Shown piece by piece: positions 25,145-34,439 of a DNA stretch of 64,000 bases. Position numbers and translations under genes: made by a program. This stretch comes from Peribacillus simplex (GTDB lineage: Bacteria; Bacillota; Bacilli; Bacillales; DSM-1321). The notes beneath the pieces were generated by a model that worked only from the letters and a program-made list of their open reading frames with translations, made no database searches and was not told where the DNA came from. Within the stretch, counting starts at the first letter, position 1. Each line of letters opens with the position of its first letter. The stretch spans positions 496,001 to 560,000 of the forward strand of contig NZ_FTMX01000001.1 of the NCBI RefSeq assembly GCF_900156045.1, in the 5' to 3' direction.

Positions 25145-26571
25145 GATGGTTTCCCTCCTTTTTCCCGATTTTTGAACCAGTCCCGAAAGCTCTCTTTCCC
25201 TGGAGCAGGGAACTCGCGGCTTTCTGTCCAAGTTTTGAGTGGTCCCGGTCCTTTCGAGATGATATCCCCCGTTTTAAAAGGAGACATCGCGGATGGAGCC
25301 ATTTTGGAGCCGAACTTATAAAGCATAGGCGAGGCCGCACCGATTCCAAAGGCTTTCATGGCCATCTTTTCTGAAAATGGCGCCATTTTTTCCTTTTCGA
25401 CGATGACCTCACGATGCTTCCTCAGTAAATCATGGAGAGGAATCTTGACCGGACAGGCATCAGTACAGGCTGCACAAAGAGTGGAGGCATATGGCAGCTC
25501 CTTGAAATCATCATACCCCCCGAGTAAGGGAGACAGCACAGCTCCGATTGGACCCGGATATATGGAACCATATGAATGACCGCCAACCTGGCGATAAACC
25601 GGGCAGACATTTATACAGGCAGCACATCGAATGCATTGAAGAACGGATTGAAACTCAGTTCCTAAAATGGAGGAGCGTCCATTATCTACGATCACAAGGT
25701 GAAATTCCTCGGGTCCGTCTACATCGCCATCATCTCGAGGCCCTGTAAGTGCGGTGATGTAACTGGTCAGCCTTTGGCCGACAGCGCTTCTTGTCAATAA
25801 GCTGACAAGGACTTCGAATTCATCGAATGTAGGCACAAGCCGTTCCATTCCCATCACGGTGATTTGCGTTTTTGGGAGGGCAGTAACCAAATCGGCATTT
25901 CCTTCATTCGTCACCAAACCGATCGAGCCCGTTTCCGCAATGGCAAAATTACAGCCGGTAATGCCCACATCGGCGCTTAAGAAATCTTTCCGCAGAATGC
26001 CCCGCACATGGGCGGTAAGCTCTTCCGGTTTTTCGGTTTGCGTATATGCAAGCTTTTCTTTAAAAACATCCCTAATCTGCTCCTTATTTTTATGGAGAGC
26101 AGGTGCGACGATATGGGAAGGTGGGTCATGATCATCCACTTGTAAAATATATTCACCAAGGTCCGTTTCAACGACATCAAGGCCAACTGCTTCAAGAGTT
26201 GCATTCAAATTGATCTCTTCCGTGACCATCGATTTGGATTTCACGACTTTTTTGGCGTTCTTTTTTACAATGACATCCTTGATGTATCCGCTTGCTTCTT
26301 CAGCGGTTTCAGCGAAGAAGACATGACCGCCCCTTTTCGAAACGTTTTCTGCAAGCTGGTGCAAATAGAAATCAAGGTTATTAAGCACATGCTGCCGGAT
26401 TTCTTCCCCAAGGGAACGCCAATCCTCCCAGCTTCCCAATTCATCAACGGCAGTCAGCCGCCGTCCGTGTAATCGTTCTTGGGCACTCGATACGGCCAAT
26501 CGCATAAAATCATTATGTATTCCTTCATCCACCCGGTCTTTAAACTTGGCAGAGCTGGTTTTCATAGCCAT
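25141..26571 (-). CDS. lutB: Lactate utilization iron-sulfur protein LutB
   Basis: 476 aa. An N-terminal LUD-type domain (about 70-290) is followed by a ferredoxin-like region with two cluster motifs, [20 protein letters not shown] (about 309-328) and [14 protein letters not shown] (about 363-376), and a C-terminal DUF3390 region. It is the electron-carrying core of LutABC. It lies 23 bases after lutA, with GAGGAGGGG before its ATG, and overlaps lutC. The complex is cytoplasmic or peripherally membrane-bound and feeds electrons toward the quinone pool (family knowledge). Confidence 0.96.
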   Translation of the reverse strand: MAMKTSSAKFKDRVDEGIHNDFMRLAVSSAQERLHGRRLTAVDELGSWEDWRSLGEEIRQHVLNNLDFYLHQLAENVSKRGGHVFFAETAEEASGYIKDVIVKKNAKKVVKSKSMVTEEINLNATLEAVGLDVVETDLGEYILQVDDHDPPSHIVAPALHKNKEQIRDVFKEKLAYTQTEKPEELTAHVRGILRKDFLSADVGITGCNFAIAETGSIGLVTNEGNADLVTALPKTQITVMGMERLVPTFDEFEVLVSLLTRSAVGQRLTSYITALTGPRDDGDVDGPEEFHLVIVDNGRSSILGTEFQSVLQCIRCAACINVCPVYRQVGGHSYGSIYPGPIGAVLSPLLGGYDDFKELPYASTLCAACTDACPVKIPLHDLLRKHREVIVEKEKMAPFSEKMAMKAFGIGAASPMLYKFGSKMAPSAMSPFKTGDIISKGPGPLKTWTESREFPAPGKESFRDWFKNREKGGKPS

Positions 26572-26594
26572 TAGTTTTCCCCTCCTCGCTTTCT

Positions 26595-27311
26595 TTAAAT
26601 ACTATTCAGGACTTCCGCAATGTGAAGCACTTTCACCGGTTGCCCCTTCCTTTGGATCCGTCCGCCGATATTCATCAAACATCCGGCATCCCCGCCAATT
26701 AAAAAATCGGCATCGGTAGCTTCAATATTGCAGACTTTCTCCTCGACCATTTGCCCGGAAATGTCCCCCATCTTAACCGAAAAGGTCCCCCCGAACCCGC
26801 AGCAGTTTTGGGCATCCGGGAGTGGTGTCATTTCCAGTCCCCTTACATGGCTTAACAAAATGGCAGGTGCTTCCTTCACCTTAAGCAGCCGTGTCATATG
26901 GCATGAAGTATGATAAGTGGCCTTTCCCTTAAGGGTCGCCCCGACATCGGTCACTTTTAAGACATCCACGATGAATTGGGTCAATTCATATGTTTTGGCC
27001 GCTAATGATTCCGCCTTCTTTTCCCATTCGGCATCGCCTTTGAAAAGGACCGGATATTCTTTGAACATCGCTGCACAGGAACCGGAAGGGGTTACGATGT
27101 ATTCAGCATCCGCGAACGTTTTGATCATCTTTTTCATGGCTTCCTTCGATTCTTTCGTATATCCGCTATTATATGCGGGCTGTCCGCAGCATATCTGGGA
27201 CTCCGGAAAATCGATCTCACATCCTAATCGCTCGAGTAGCTCCACTGTCGCTTTGCCGACGTTGGATTGAAACAAATCCACTAAACATGTTGCAAAGAGA
27301 GTGATTTTCAT
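26595..27311 (-). CDS. lutA: Lactate utilization protein A (CCG-domain Fe-S protein)
   Basis: 238 aa with two cysteine-rich CCG domains: [12 protein letters not shown] (about 41-52) and [14 protein letters not shown] (about 169-182), with further conserved Cys in TSCHMTRLL and GGDAGCLMN. This is the heterodisulfide-reductase-like fold of LutA and GlpC/GlcF C-terminal parts. First gene of lutABC; AAGGAGGAG before the ATG. A GTCATCTGATGAC palindrome 33-45 bases upstream is probably the LutR operator. Confidence 0.95.
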   Translation of the reverse strand: MKITLFATCLVDLFQSNVGKATVELLERLGCEIDFPESQICCGQPAYNSGYTKESKEAMKKMIKTFADAEYIVTPSGSCAAMFKEYPVLFKGDAEWEKKAESLAAKTYELTQFIVDVLKVTDVGATLKGKATYHTSCHMTRLLKVKEAPAILLSHVRGLEMTPLPDAQNCCGFGGTFSVKMGDISGQMVEEKVCNIEATDADFLIGGDAGCLMNIGGRIQRKGQPVKVLHIAEVLNSI

Positions 27312-27343
27312 TTGAACTCCTCCTTTTTGTAATAGGTTAACAG

Positions 27344-27356
27344 GTCATCTGATGAC
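27344..27356. promoter_or_regulatory. LutR-type operator upstream of lutABC
   Basis: GTCATC-T-GATGAC is a perfect palindrome found only here and before lutP in this region. On the minus strand a possible promoter (TTAAAA, 17 bases, TATTCT) lies upstream, so a bound repressor would block early transcription of lutABC. Binding is inferred. Confidence 0.7.
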
Positions 27357-27490
27357 TAGAAAATGGAAAAAGGAAATGGTTAATAGAATATACCAATTTC
27401 CAAGATTTTTTAAATGAAGTAATCGTTTTCAAAATAATATATCAATTTAATCCTTTTTTGTATAGGGTATTTTTGAAATTTAAAAGAAGG

Positions 27491-28222
27491 TCAACTGTGT
27501 TTTTGCTGATTTTTTTGGATGACCCGATCCAGTGCTTCCTCGACGCTTTGAAGGTGAAACAGCATGGCACTGCGGGCTCCGTCTTCATCCTGTGCCACGA
27601 TTGCATCATGAATCCTGACATGCTGCTGGTAAAGCTTCTTAAGTGACATCTCTTCGGAATAAAGCGCAATCCGACGGATATCCCGCATCTTTTCCGTCAT
27701 TAATTCTGAAACGTGGTTCATCAATGTGATCAGCAGCTCATTTTGTGATGCGTTTGCCACTGCAACATGGAAGGCGATATCTGCTTTATCACTTAGTTCT
27801 TCATCATCTGACACCTTTTCCATATCAAAAAGCCTTTCCTTGAGTTCGATAAGGTTTTCTTCTGTTCTCTTCTTCGCTGCCACTTCTGCTGTACCGGACT
27901 CAAGTATTTTCCGGACTTCCAGTAAATGCTTGATATTGTCTTGATCCATCAAAAGGGCGGCAGACAAAGGGTGGTTCATGATGGTGGGGTCGAAGGTTTT
28001 GACAAATGTTCCTTCACCTTGTTTTATTTCAATAAGACCCATTGAACTCAATGCACTTAATGCTTCGCGGATGGCCGGGCGCCCGACTTGGAAATTTTCC
28101 GCAAGCTGCTGAATGGAATCCAATTGTTCACCTGGTTTCAGGCTGCCTGACCGAATCATTTCATAAAGTTCATCGCTGACTTCTTCATAAATTTTTTTCG
28201 GCTTTATTTTTTTATATACCAA
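27491..28222 (-). CDS. lutR: FadR-family (GntR) transcriptional regulator LutR
   Basis: 243 aa. The N-terminal winged helix (about 8-75) shows IYEEVSDELYEMIRSGSLKPGEQLDSIQQLAENFQVGRPAIREALSAL in pattern (region described by position) and GLIEIKQGEGTFV. The C-terminal FCD helical domain (about 95-235) has the metal-ligand pattern D...H...H (DIAFHVAVANAS, HVSELMT, HVRIHDAI). In B. subtilis LutR represses lutABC and lutP, and lactate relieves it. Start is TTG after GAGGTG. It lies between lutABC (same strand) and divergent lutP. Confidence 0.9.
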   Translation of the reverse strand: MVYKKIKPKKIYEEVSDELYEMIRSGSLKPGEQLDSIQQLAENFQVGRPAIREALSALSSMGLIEIKQGEGTFVKTFDPTIMNHPLSAALLMDQDNIKHLLEVRKILESGTAEVAAKKRTEENLIELKERLFDMEKVSDDEELSDKADIAFHVAVANASQNELLITLMNHVSELMTEKMRDIRRIALYSEEMSLKKLYQQHVRIHDAIVAQDEDGARSAMLFHLQSVEEALDRVIQKNQQKHS

Positions 28223-28375
28223 GTAGTAGCACCTCTATTTTCTATGAGTTTCTCTGGTTAATATTATATAACACAAATGATCTTTGACACTTCCGGAAGG
28301 ATAAAAAAATCAACAAAAAATAAAAAAAATCTTGATTTTATATTTTTAATACTTTAATTTTAATGAGTACTCATC

Positions 28376-28392
28376 AAGTCATCTGATGACTT
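28376..28392. promoter_or_regulatory. LutR-type operator upstream of lutP
   Basis: AAGTCATC-T-GATGACTT is a perfect 17-bp palindrome containing the same 13-bp core as the lutABC site. It sits in the lutR-lutP divergent region, 86 bases before the lutP start and about 150 from lutR, so it could control both genes. Confidence 0.75.
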
Positions 28393-28477
28393 AGAATTTT
28401 CGAATATGTAAGGGGTTTCAATTAGCGGTTGATTTCTGAATTTTTTAAAAAATTTATAGAAAATGGAGTCGAAATGA

Positions 28478-30166
28478 ATGACATGGACACAAAACTTTAC
28501 GCCGATCACCGATAATTTAGTTTTATCATCTCTTGCCGCACTCATTCCAATTCTTTACTTTTTCTGGGCACTTACCATCAAACGTATGAAAGGTTACATT
28601 GCAGGTATAACCACGTTGCTTGTAGCTCTTGCAGTGGCTGTATTGATATATGGAATGCCTGCAGGAAAAGCAGTGATGTCCGCTTCACAAGGAGCCGTAT
28701 ATGGGCTGCTCCCAATCGGATGGATAATCATCACTTCCGTATTTTTGTACAAAATGACTGTTAAAAGCGGACAATTCAATATCATTCGTTCTTCGGTGCT
28801 TTCGCTTACGGAAGACCGCCGCCTCCAGGCATTATTGGTGGCATTTTCTTTCGGGGCCTTTTTGGAAGGGGCCGCGGGATTTGGGGCACCGGTTGCCATT
28901 TCAGCCGCGCTTTTGGTCGGTCTTGGATTTAACCCGCTATATGCAGCCGGGATTTGTTTGATCGCGAATACCGCTCCGGTAGCATTCGGGGCGGTTGGAA
29001 TACCGATCATCGCCATGGAAGGCCCCACTGGCATAGCCGCCATGGAGATTTCAAAAATGGTCGGCCGCCAATTGCCATTCCTTTCGGCTTTCATTCCGCT
29101 ATATCTCATTTTAATAATGACTGGGTGGAAAAGGTCGCTTGAAGTTTTGCCGGCAATATTGGTTTCCGGATTTTCCTTTGCCATCACACAGTACTTAAGT
29201 TCGAATTTTCTTGGGCCGGAATTACCGGACATCCTTTCCGCATTAGTGTCACTATTTGCATTGGCGATTTTCCTTAAATTCTGGAAACCTAAAACGATCT
29301 TTCGCTTTGCATCCGAGGAAACGGCAGCAGCTGTCGAAACTTTATATCCGGAAGAAGCGGAAACAAAATACACGAAATGGCAGATATTCCATGCTTGGTC
29401 ACCATTCCTTCTGTTAACGCTTTTCATAACAATATGGGGGATGAACCCGATAAAGCCGGCGCTCTCTGGACATTATGAAGGCAACAATGTGTTGCTTGGC
29501 GGAATCAATGAACTCGGGAAACTATTAACCTTCCAAATCGAAGTCCCAGGTCTGCATAATGCGATAATCGGAAGCGATGGATTGCCGATTGCGGCTTTCT
29601 ATAAAATAGAACTGCTCGGAGCGGCCGGGACTGCGATCTTACTGGCTGCCATCGTAACGAAGTTCATCGCACACATGTCTGCAAAAGACGTTTTTGGCAC
29701 CTTTGTTGAAGCGATGAAAGAGTTGGCAAAACCAATCTTGATGATTTCTGCCGTGGTGGCTTTTGCCTATGTAACGAATGCTTCAGGCATGTCGACGACA
29801 TTAGGGATGACCCTTGCAAAATCGGGTGATTTATTTCCGTTCTTCGCACCGGTTCTCGGCTGGCTGGGTGTGTTCATTACCGGATCGGATACATCAGCCA
29901 ACCTCTTATTTGGCAGTCTGCAAAAAGTGACCGCCCTTAAAGTGGGGATGGAGCCGGTCTTGGCACTTGGGGCGAATTCTTCCGGAGGGGTTACCGGAAA
30001 GATGATTTCCCCCCAATCGATAGCGATTGCTTGTGCTGCCGTTGGATTGGCGGGCAGGGAATCGGAATTATTGAGATTCACACTCAAACATAGTTTATTT
30101 TTATTGCTGCTTGTTTGTGTAATTACCTTCTTGCAAAATGGCGTCCTTTCCTGGATGATTCCATAA
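28478..30166 (+). CDS. lutP: L-lactate permease
   Basis: Proton-coupled L-lactate (and glycolate) importer of the LctP family, 562 aa with about 12-14 transmembrane segments. Family stretches: FSFGAFLEGAAGFGAPVAISAALLVG (about 127-152), NTAPVAFGAVGIPI and TGSDTSANLLFGSLQK (about 468-483), FxEGxAGFGxP being the signature. GGAG lies 9 bases before the ATG. Divergent from lutR with an operator between; a GC hairpin follows the stop. The glycolate-oxidase genes next door suggest it may serve both substrates (inference). Confidence 0.94.
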   Translation: MTWTQNFTPITDNLVLSSLAALIPILYFFWALTIKRMKGYIAGITTLLVALAVAVLIYGMPAGKAVMSASQGAVYGLLPIGWIIITSVFLYKMTVKSGQFNIIRSSVLSLTEDRRLQALLVAFSFGAFLEGAAGFGAPVAISAALLVGLGFNPLYAAGICLIANTAPVAFGAVGIPIIAMEGPTGIAAMEISKMVGRQLPFLSAFIPLYLILIMTGWKRSLEVLPAILVSGFSFAITQYLSSNFLGPELPDILSALVSLFALAIFLKFWKPKTIFRFASEETAAAVETLYPEEAETKYTKWQIFHAWSPFLLLTLFITIWGMNPIKPALSGHYEGNNVLLGGINELGKLLTFQIEVPGLHNAIIGSDGLPIAAFYKIELLGAAGTAILLAAIVTKFIAHMSAKDVFGTFVEAMKELAKPILMISAVVAFAYVTNASGMSTTLGMTLAKSGDLFPFFAPVLGWLGVFITGSDTSANLLFGSLQKVTALKVGMEPVLALGANSSGGVTGKMISPQSIAIACAAVGLAGRESELLRFTLKHSLFLLLLVCVITFLQNGVLSWMIP

Positions 30167-30173
30167 GTAGAAT

Positions 30174-30210
30174 GAGGCTCCCTTTTCATAGGGGAGCCTC
30201 GAAATATTTT
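30174..30210 (+). terminator. Terminator-like hairpin after lutP
   Basis: GAGGCTCCC and GGGGAGCCTC pair around TTTTCATA. The downstream tract (GAAATATTTT) is only weakly T-rich. Confidence 0.6.
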
Positions 30211-30239
30211 CAAGTCCATTCAAAAAAGGAGGACATATC

Positions 30240-31352
30240 ATGCAATTGACAGCTGTTGCAGGAAAATTGGTTCATGAGGTTCGTAAACTGATTGATGAGG
30301 AAATCATCATTATTGATCATGCTGGCACGATTATCGCCAGTACCGATAACAGCCGTATTGGATCTTATCATGAAGGAGCTATCCACGCTTTCAATAATCG
30401 TGAGAAATTGATCATCAATAAACAGGATGAACGAAGTTGGAAAGGAGTGAAGGCAGGTATAAATCTACCTATCTTCTTCAACCAGGAAGCAGTTTGTGTC
30501 ATTGGAATTACGGGCGACCCTAAACATGTTTCGCCCTATGCGGAACTTTTAAAAAAGATGACGGAGATGTTCATTCAGGAAAGCTATCATATCGAACAAG
30601 CAGAATCCCAATCACGTCTGATGGAATTCTTTGTATTTGAATGGCACCAGCTGCAGACGTTCAATGAGCTTTTCCTTCAGAAGGCCAAGTTGCTTGGGGT
30701 CGATGTTCATGCAGACCGGATCATCACCCTTGGTGAATTTAAGACTGAGGAAATCATTGAACCTCATGTGTGGAGAACGCTTCAGATATACATAAGACAG
30801 CAGCATCCCGATGACATCGCAGTCCGATGGGGGAGGAACCAATTCGTCATTCTTTCTATAGCCGATTTCATCGGGTCAAAAATCCAGCAATTAAAGAAAT
30901 TAAGTAATCTGCAAAAAAAGCTGGAAGAGAGTTCAGGTTATAAAGTGTGTGCAGGAGTTAGTTCGCGTGCATCGGGATCTGCGTTCAGGTCAGCGTTTTT
31001 TAAAGCGGAACGTTCTTTGAAAATCGCGTTTCCTTCATCGGGGATCATATTTGACGAGGACTTGAAGCTTGAGGTCCTGCTTGATGAAGTTACCGCTGAA
31101 ACAAGACAGGAATATTTATCCCGGACGATTCAGGAGTTGCTTCCTAATGAGGAGCTGCTTAAAACCCTTTCCATGTATTTTGCATGTGATCTATCTTTAA
31201 AGGAGACCGCTAGAGCCCTGCATATCCATATCAATACCCTCCATTACAGGCTCAAGCGGATAGAAGATTTGACCCGGCTGAATCCTAGGAAGCTAGCCGA
31301 TTTAGTCACTATGTATCTAGCATTAAATGTATTGGGTAAACATACAAATTAA
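30240..31352 (+). CDS. CdaR-family (sugar diacid) transcriptional regulator, YsfB-like
   Basis: 370 aa. An N-terminal putative sugar-diacid recognition domain (about 4-135, MQLTAVAGKLVHEVRKLI...IIASTDNSRIG) is followed by a GGDEF-like middle region and a C-terminal PucR-type helix-turn-helix (about 300-365, DLSLKETARALHIHINTLHYRLKRIEDLTRLNP). Homologues include CdaR of E. coli. B. subtilis YsfB precedes the glycolate oxidase genes, and here too glcD follows by about 120 bases. It is probably an activator of glcDF responding to glycolate or glycerate (inference). Confidence 0.88.
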   Translation: MQLTAVAGKLVHEVRKLIDEEIIIIDHAGTIIASTDNSRIGSYHEGAIHAFNNREKLIINKQDERSWKGVKAGINLPIFFNQEAVCVIGITGDPKHVSPYAELLKKMTEMFIQESYHIEQAESQSRLMEFFVFEWHQLQTFNELFLQKAKLLGVDVHADRIITLGEFKTEEIIEPHVWRTLQIYIRQQHPDDIAVRWGRNQFVILSIADFIGSKIQQLKKLSNLQKKLEESSGYKVCAGVSSRASGSAFRSAFFKAERSLKIAFPSSGIIFDEDLKLEVLLDEVTAETRQEYLSRTIQELLPNEELLKTLSMYFACDLSLKETARALHIHINTLHYRLKRIEDLTRLNPRKLADLVTMYLALNVLGKHTN

Positions 31353-31469
31353 TTCTGTGGAAAGCTCTAAATTCTGTATGTTCATACATAGATGGTTGAG
31401 TGTTTTTTTCTTATACTTACATCATATAAAAAATCTCGAATTTCCTATGTTTATATGAGGAGGATGTAC

Positions 31470-32882
31470 ATGTTAACAAAGCAGGTTAAGCAGCTACTTC
31501 TTACCATCGTCGGTCAGGAGAATTACGATGACTCGAAAGTGGAATGTCTAGTCTACTCATATGATGCAACGCCAGGGTTTCAAGCGATGCCGGATGCTGT
31601 CATTAAACCGGGCTGCTCAGCTGAAGTCGCAGCCATCGTCAAAGTATGCAACGAATACAATGTTCCGATCGTTCCACGCGGGTCTGGGACGAATTTAAGC
31701 GGAGGCACTTGCCCGACTGAGGGGGGGATTGTCCTTTTATTCAATCGAATGAATTCATTACTTGAAATAGATGAGGAGAACTTAACGGCGACCGTACAGC
31801 CTGGGCTTATCACATTGGACTTGATTTCAGCAGTAGAAGAAAAGGGATTGTTTTATCCGCCGGATCCCAGTTCGATGAAAATCTCCACTATTGGCGGAAA
31901 CATTAATGAGAACTCTGGTGGACTACGAGGTTTAAAGTATGGAGTAACCCGTGATTATGTCATTGGCCTTGAGGTGGTCCTTCCGAATGGGGACATCATT
32001 AGAACAGGGGGCAAGCTTGCCAAAGATGTAGCCGGATATGATTTAACAAAACTTTTTGTCGGCTCAGAAGGGACCTTGGGCATTGTTACCGAAGCGATCT
32101 TAAAGTTGATCCCAATGCCGGAAACGACAAAGACGATGCTTGCCTTATATCAAGATCTGGATGCTGCAGCCCAGTCAGTGGCTAAGATCATTTCTAATAA
32201 AATCATTCCAGTTACATTGGAATTTCTGGATCGGCCGACGTTGATCGTGGTTGAGGACTTCGCGAAAATCGGTTTGCCCACCAATGTGGAAGCCGTCCTG
32301 CTGATTGAACAGGATGGTCCGCCTGAAGTGGTGGAACGTGATATGAAAAGGATGGCCGATATCTGTCTAGAGGAAAAGGCGGTTTCCGTGGAAATTGCCG
32401 AAACGGAATCTGACGCTGTTGCCTTGAAAACCGCAAGACGGACAGCCCTCTCTGCACTGGCACGCCTTAAGCCGACGACCATTTTGGAAGATGCCACCGT
32501 TCCACGCTCGGAAATTGCCAAAATGGTTAAAGCGATTAATGAGATCGCTGTCAAGCATAACGTGGACATTTGCACTTTCGGCCATGCTGGGGATGGGAAC
32601 CTGCATCCAACGTGCATTACCGACGCTCGTGATCATGAGGAAATGGAGAGAGTGGAGCTCGCTTTTGCCGACATTTTTGCCGCGGCTATCGACCTTGGCG
32701 GGACGATTACCGGTGAACATGGTGTAGGGGCGATGAAGGCCCCTTATCTTGAATGGAAGCTGAAGAAAGAAGGGATTGATGCCATGAGAGCGATTAAACA
32801 AGCTTTCGATCCCAATAACATCATGAATCCCGGCAAGGTATTTGCCAAGGAAACCAGGAAAAGGGTGGTGGTTTCATCATGA
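31470..32882 (+). CDS. glcD: Glycolate oxidase subunit GlcD (FAD-linked oxidase)
   Basis: 470 aa. FAD-binding type 4 domain (VPRGSGTNLSGGTCPTEGGI about 68-87; KYGVTRDYVIGLEVVLPNG; GGKLAKDVAGYDLTKLFVGSEGTLG) and a C-terminal FAD-oxidase domain with GHAGDGNLHP and GTITGEHGVGAMK. Oxidises glycolate to glyoxylate, possibly D-lactate. The ATG at 31470 follows GAGGAGGA, while the open frame extends 26 codons upstream without a site. It overlaps glcF by 4 bases. No separate GlcE is present, as in B. subtilis. Confidence 0.93.
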   Translation: MLTKQVKQLLLTIVGQENYDDSKVECLVYSYDATPGFQAMPDAVIKPGCSAEVAAIVKVCNEYNVPIVPRGSGTNLSGGTCPTEGGIVLLFNRMNSLLEIDEENLTATVQPGLITLDLISAVEEKGLFYPPDPSSMKISTIGGNINENSGGLRGLKYGVTRDYVIGLEVVLPNGDIIRTGGKLAKDVAGYDLTKLFVGSEGTLGIVTEAILKLIPMPETTKTMLALYQDLDAAAQSVAKIISNKIIPVTLEFLDRPTLIVVEDFAKIGLPTNVEAVLLIEQDGPPEVVERDMKRMADICLEEKAVSVEIAETESDAVALKTARRTALSALARLKPTTILEDATVPRSEIAKMVKAINEIAVKHNVDICTFGHAGDGNLHPTCITDARDHEEMERVELAFADIFAAAIDLGGTITGEHGVGAMKAPYLEWKLKKEGIDAMRAIKQAFDPNNIMNPGKVFAKETRKRVVVSS

Positions 32883-34204
32883 CGACAGTTCAGGAAAGGG
32901 AAACCATTGCCAAGCAATTCGCTGACAGGATGAATGAAGATGAATTGTTGAATTGTATGCGCTGCGGCTTTTGCTTACCCCACTGCCCGACATACATGGA
33001 ATCGGGGCTGAAGGAATCCCATTCACCAAGGGGCCGGATTGCACTTATGAAAGCGGTGGCGGATGGTGTGATTGAGCCCGATGAGGATGTAGAACGTTCA
33101 TTGAGTCTTTGCCTCGGCTGCAGGGCATGTGAACCCGTGTGTCCTTCAGGTGTGAAATATGGACATCTTCTTGAAGAAGCAAGAGATATCATCCATCAGA
33201 ATAAAAACCACAGTTACCCTGTAAAAACGATCCGCAAAGCCGTTTTTAGTGGATTATTCCCGCACCAGGAGCGAATGCAGGCCATGACGAGTTTACTTGG
33301 CTTCTATCAGAGATCAGGTCTGCAATACATGGCCCGAAAAACGGGAGTCCTCAATATGCTTCCCAATAATTTGGCAACCATGGAAAAGGTACTGCCGAAA
33401 GTCCCGAAAAAATCGGAAATGAAAAATAGGCCAACCGGGCTGCCTGCAATCGGAACGCCGCTCAAAAAGGTGGCTTTCTTTTCCGGCTGCTTGATGGATA
33501 CGATGTTTTTGGAAACGAACAAGGCCACACTAAAGCTTCTTCAACTGGCAGGATGTGAAATCGTGATTCCGAAATCCCAGGCATGTTGCGGGGCGCTTCA
33601 TGGGCACAGTGGCGAAAAAGCAGGTGCAAAGCAACTGGCCAAGCGTAATATAGAAGCTTTTGAAGCGGAGGAAGTTGATTATATCATTACGAATGCCGGC
33701 GGTTGTGGAGCTTTTCTCATAGATTACGACCATTTGCTCCAAGGCGAACCGGAATGGCATGACCGTGCAATCGCATTTAAAAATAAGTTGAAAGATATAA
33801 GTCAGATTCTTGTTGATTTGCGTTTTCAGGAAAAAGTTCGTTTGAAACTGCCGGCTCAATCCGTAACTTTTCAGGATTCCTGTCACTTACGGAATGTGAT
33901 GAACACATCCTTTGCTCCGCGAATTCTCCTTCAATCGATAGAAGGGATCGATTTCAGGGAAATGAAAGATGCCGATCGATGCTGCGGCTCTGCTGGGATT
34001 TATAATATTGTTGAATCAGAGATGTCCATGAATATTCTCGACTCCAAAATGGAACACACGAAATCGACACAGGCCGATATTGTTGTCACGGCAAACCCTG
34101 GCTGTCTGTTGCAAATGCAATTGGGGATCGAGAGGGAAAACTTGGGGGAATGTACGAAGGCGGTGCATATAGCGGACCTGCTAATAAAGGCTGTGGCATT
34201 ATAA
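32879..34204 (+). CDS. glcF: Glycolate oxidase iron-sulfur subunit GlcF
   Basis: 441 aa. Two 4Fe-4S motifs near the N-terminus (CMRCGFCLPHCPTY about 21-34 and CLGCRACEPVCPSG about 79-92) and two C-terminal CCG domains (ACCGALHGHSGEKAG, RCCGSAGIYNIVE) resemble LutA. It passes electrons from GlcD to the respiratory chain. The start overlaps glcD (ATGA). No clear terminator follows; the next transcript begins at a sigma-B promoter about 155 bases on. Confidence 0.93.
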   Translation: MTTVQERETIAKQFADRMNEDELLNCMRCGFCLPHCPTYMESGLKESHSPRGRIALMKAVADGVIEPDEDVERSLSLCLGCRACEPVCPSGVKYGHLLEEARDIIHQNKNHSYPVKTIRKAVFSGLFPHQERMQAMTSLLGFYQRSGLQYMARKTGVLNMLPNNLATMEKVLPKVPKKSEMKNRPTGLPAIGTPLKKVAFFSGCLMDTMFLETNKATLKLLQLAGCEIVIPKSQACCGALHGHSGEKAGAKQLAKRNIEAFEAEEVDYIITNAGGCGAFLIDYDHLLQGEPEWHDRAIAFKNKLKDISQILVDLRFQEKVRLKLPAQSVTFQDSCHLRNVMNTSFAPRILLQSIEGIDFREMKDADRCCGSAGIYNIVESEMSMNILDSKMEHTKSTQADIVVTANPGCLLQMQLGIERENLGECTKAVHIADLLIKAVAL

Positions 34205-34359
34205 TAGAAGAAAAGAAAAAATGAAATAGCATTATTTGGTTAAACATTACATTTTTATAAATGGGGAAACCCTTGAAAAGTCTGGATTTGAATTGAAAAA
34301 GCGTTCTGTGCTGAGAACAATTTGTAAATGATATAACAAAAATGAAATATTGATTCCTC

Positions 34360-34384
34360 GTTTAATTAGGCTCATAGCGGGTAG
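34360..34384 (+). promoter_or_regulatory. Sigma-B promoter of first stress gene
   Basis: GTTTAA, 13 bases, GGGTAG fits the sigma-B consensus GTTTAA-N12-14-GGGWAW at all but the last base. It lies 56 bases before the start codon. Confidence 0.8.
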
Positions 34385-34439
34385 AGTTTATACATAGCAC
34401 CCACTAAACGAAACAACAAAACCTAAGGAGGAATGTAAA

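Noticed and set aside
28594-29427. 277-codon open frame antisense to lutP
   Set aside because: It mirrors codon bias of the lutP membrane protein, has no ribosome site and resembles no family.
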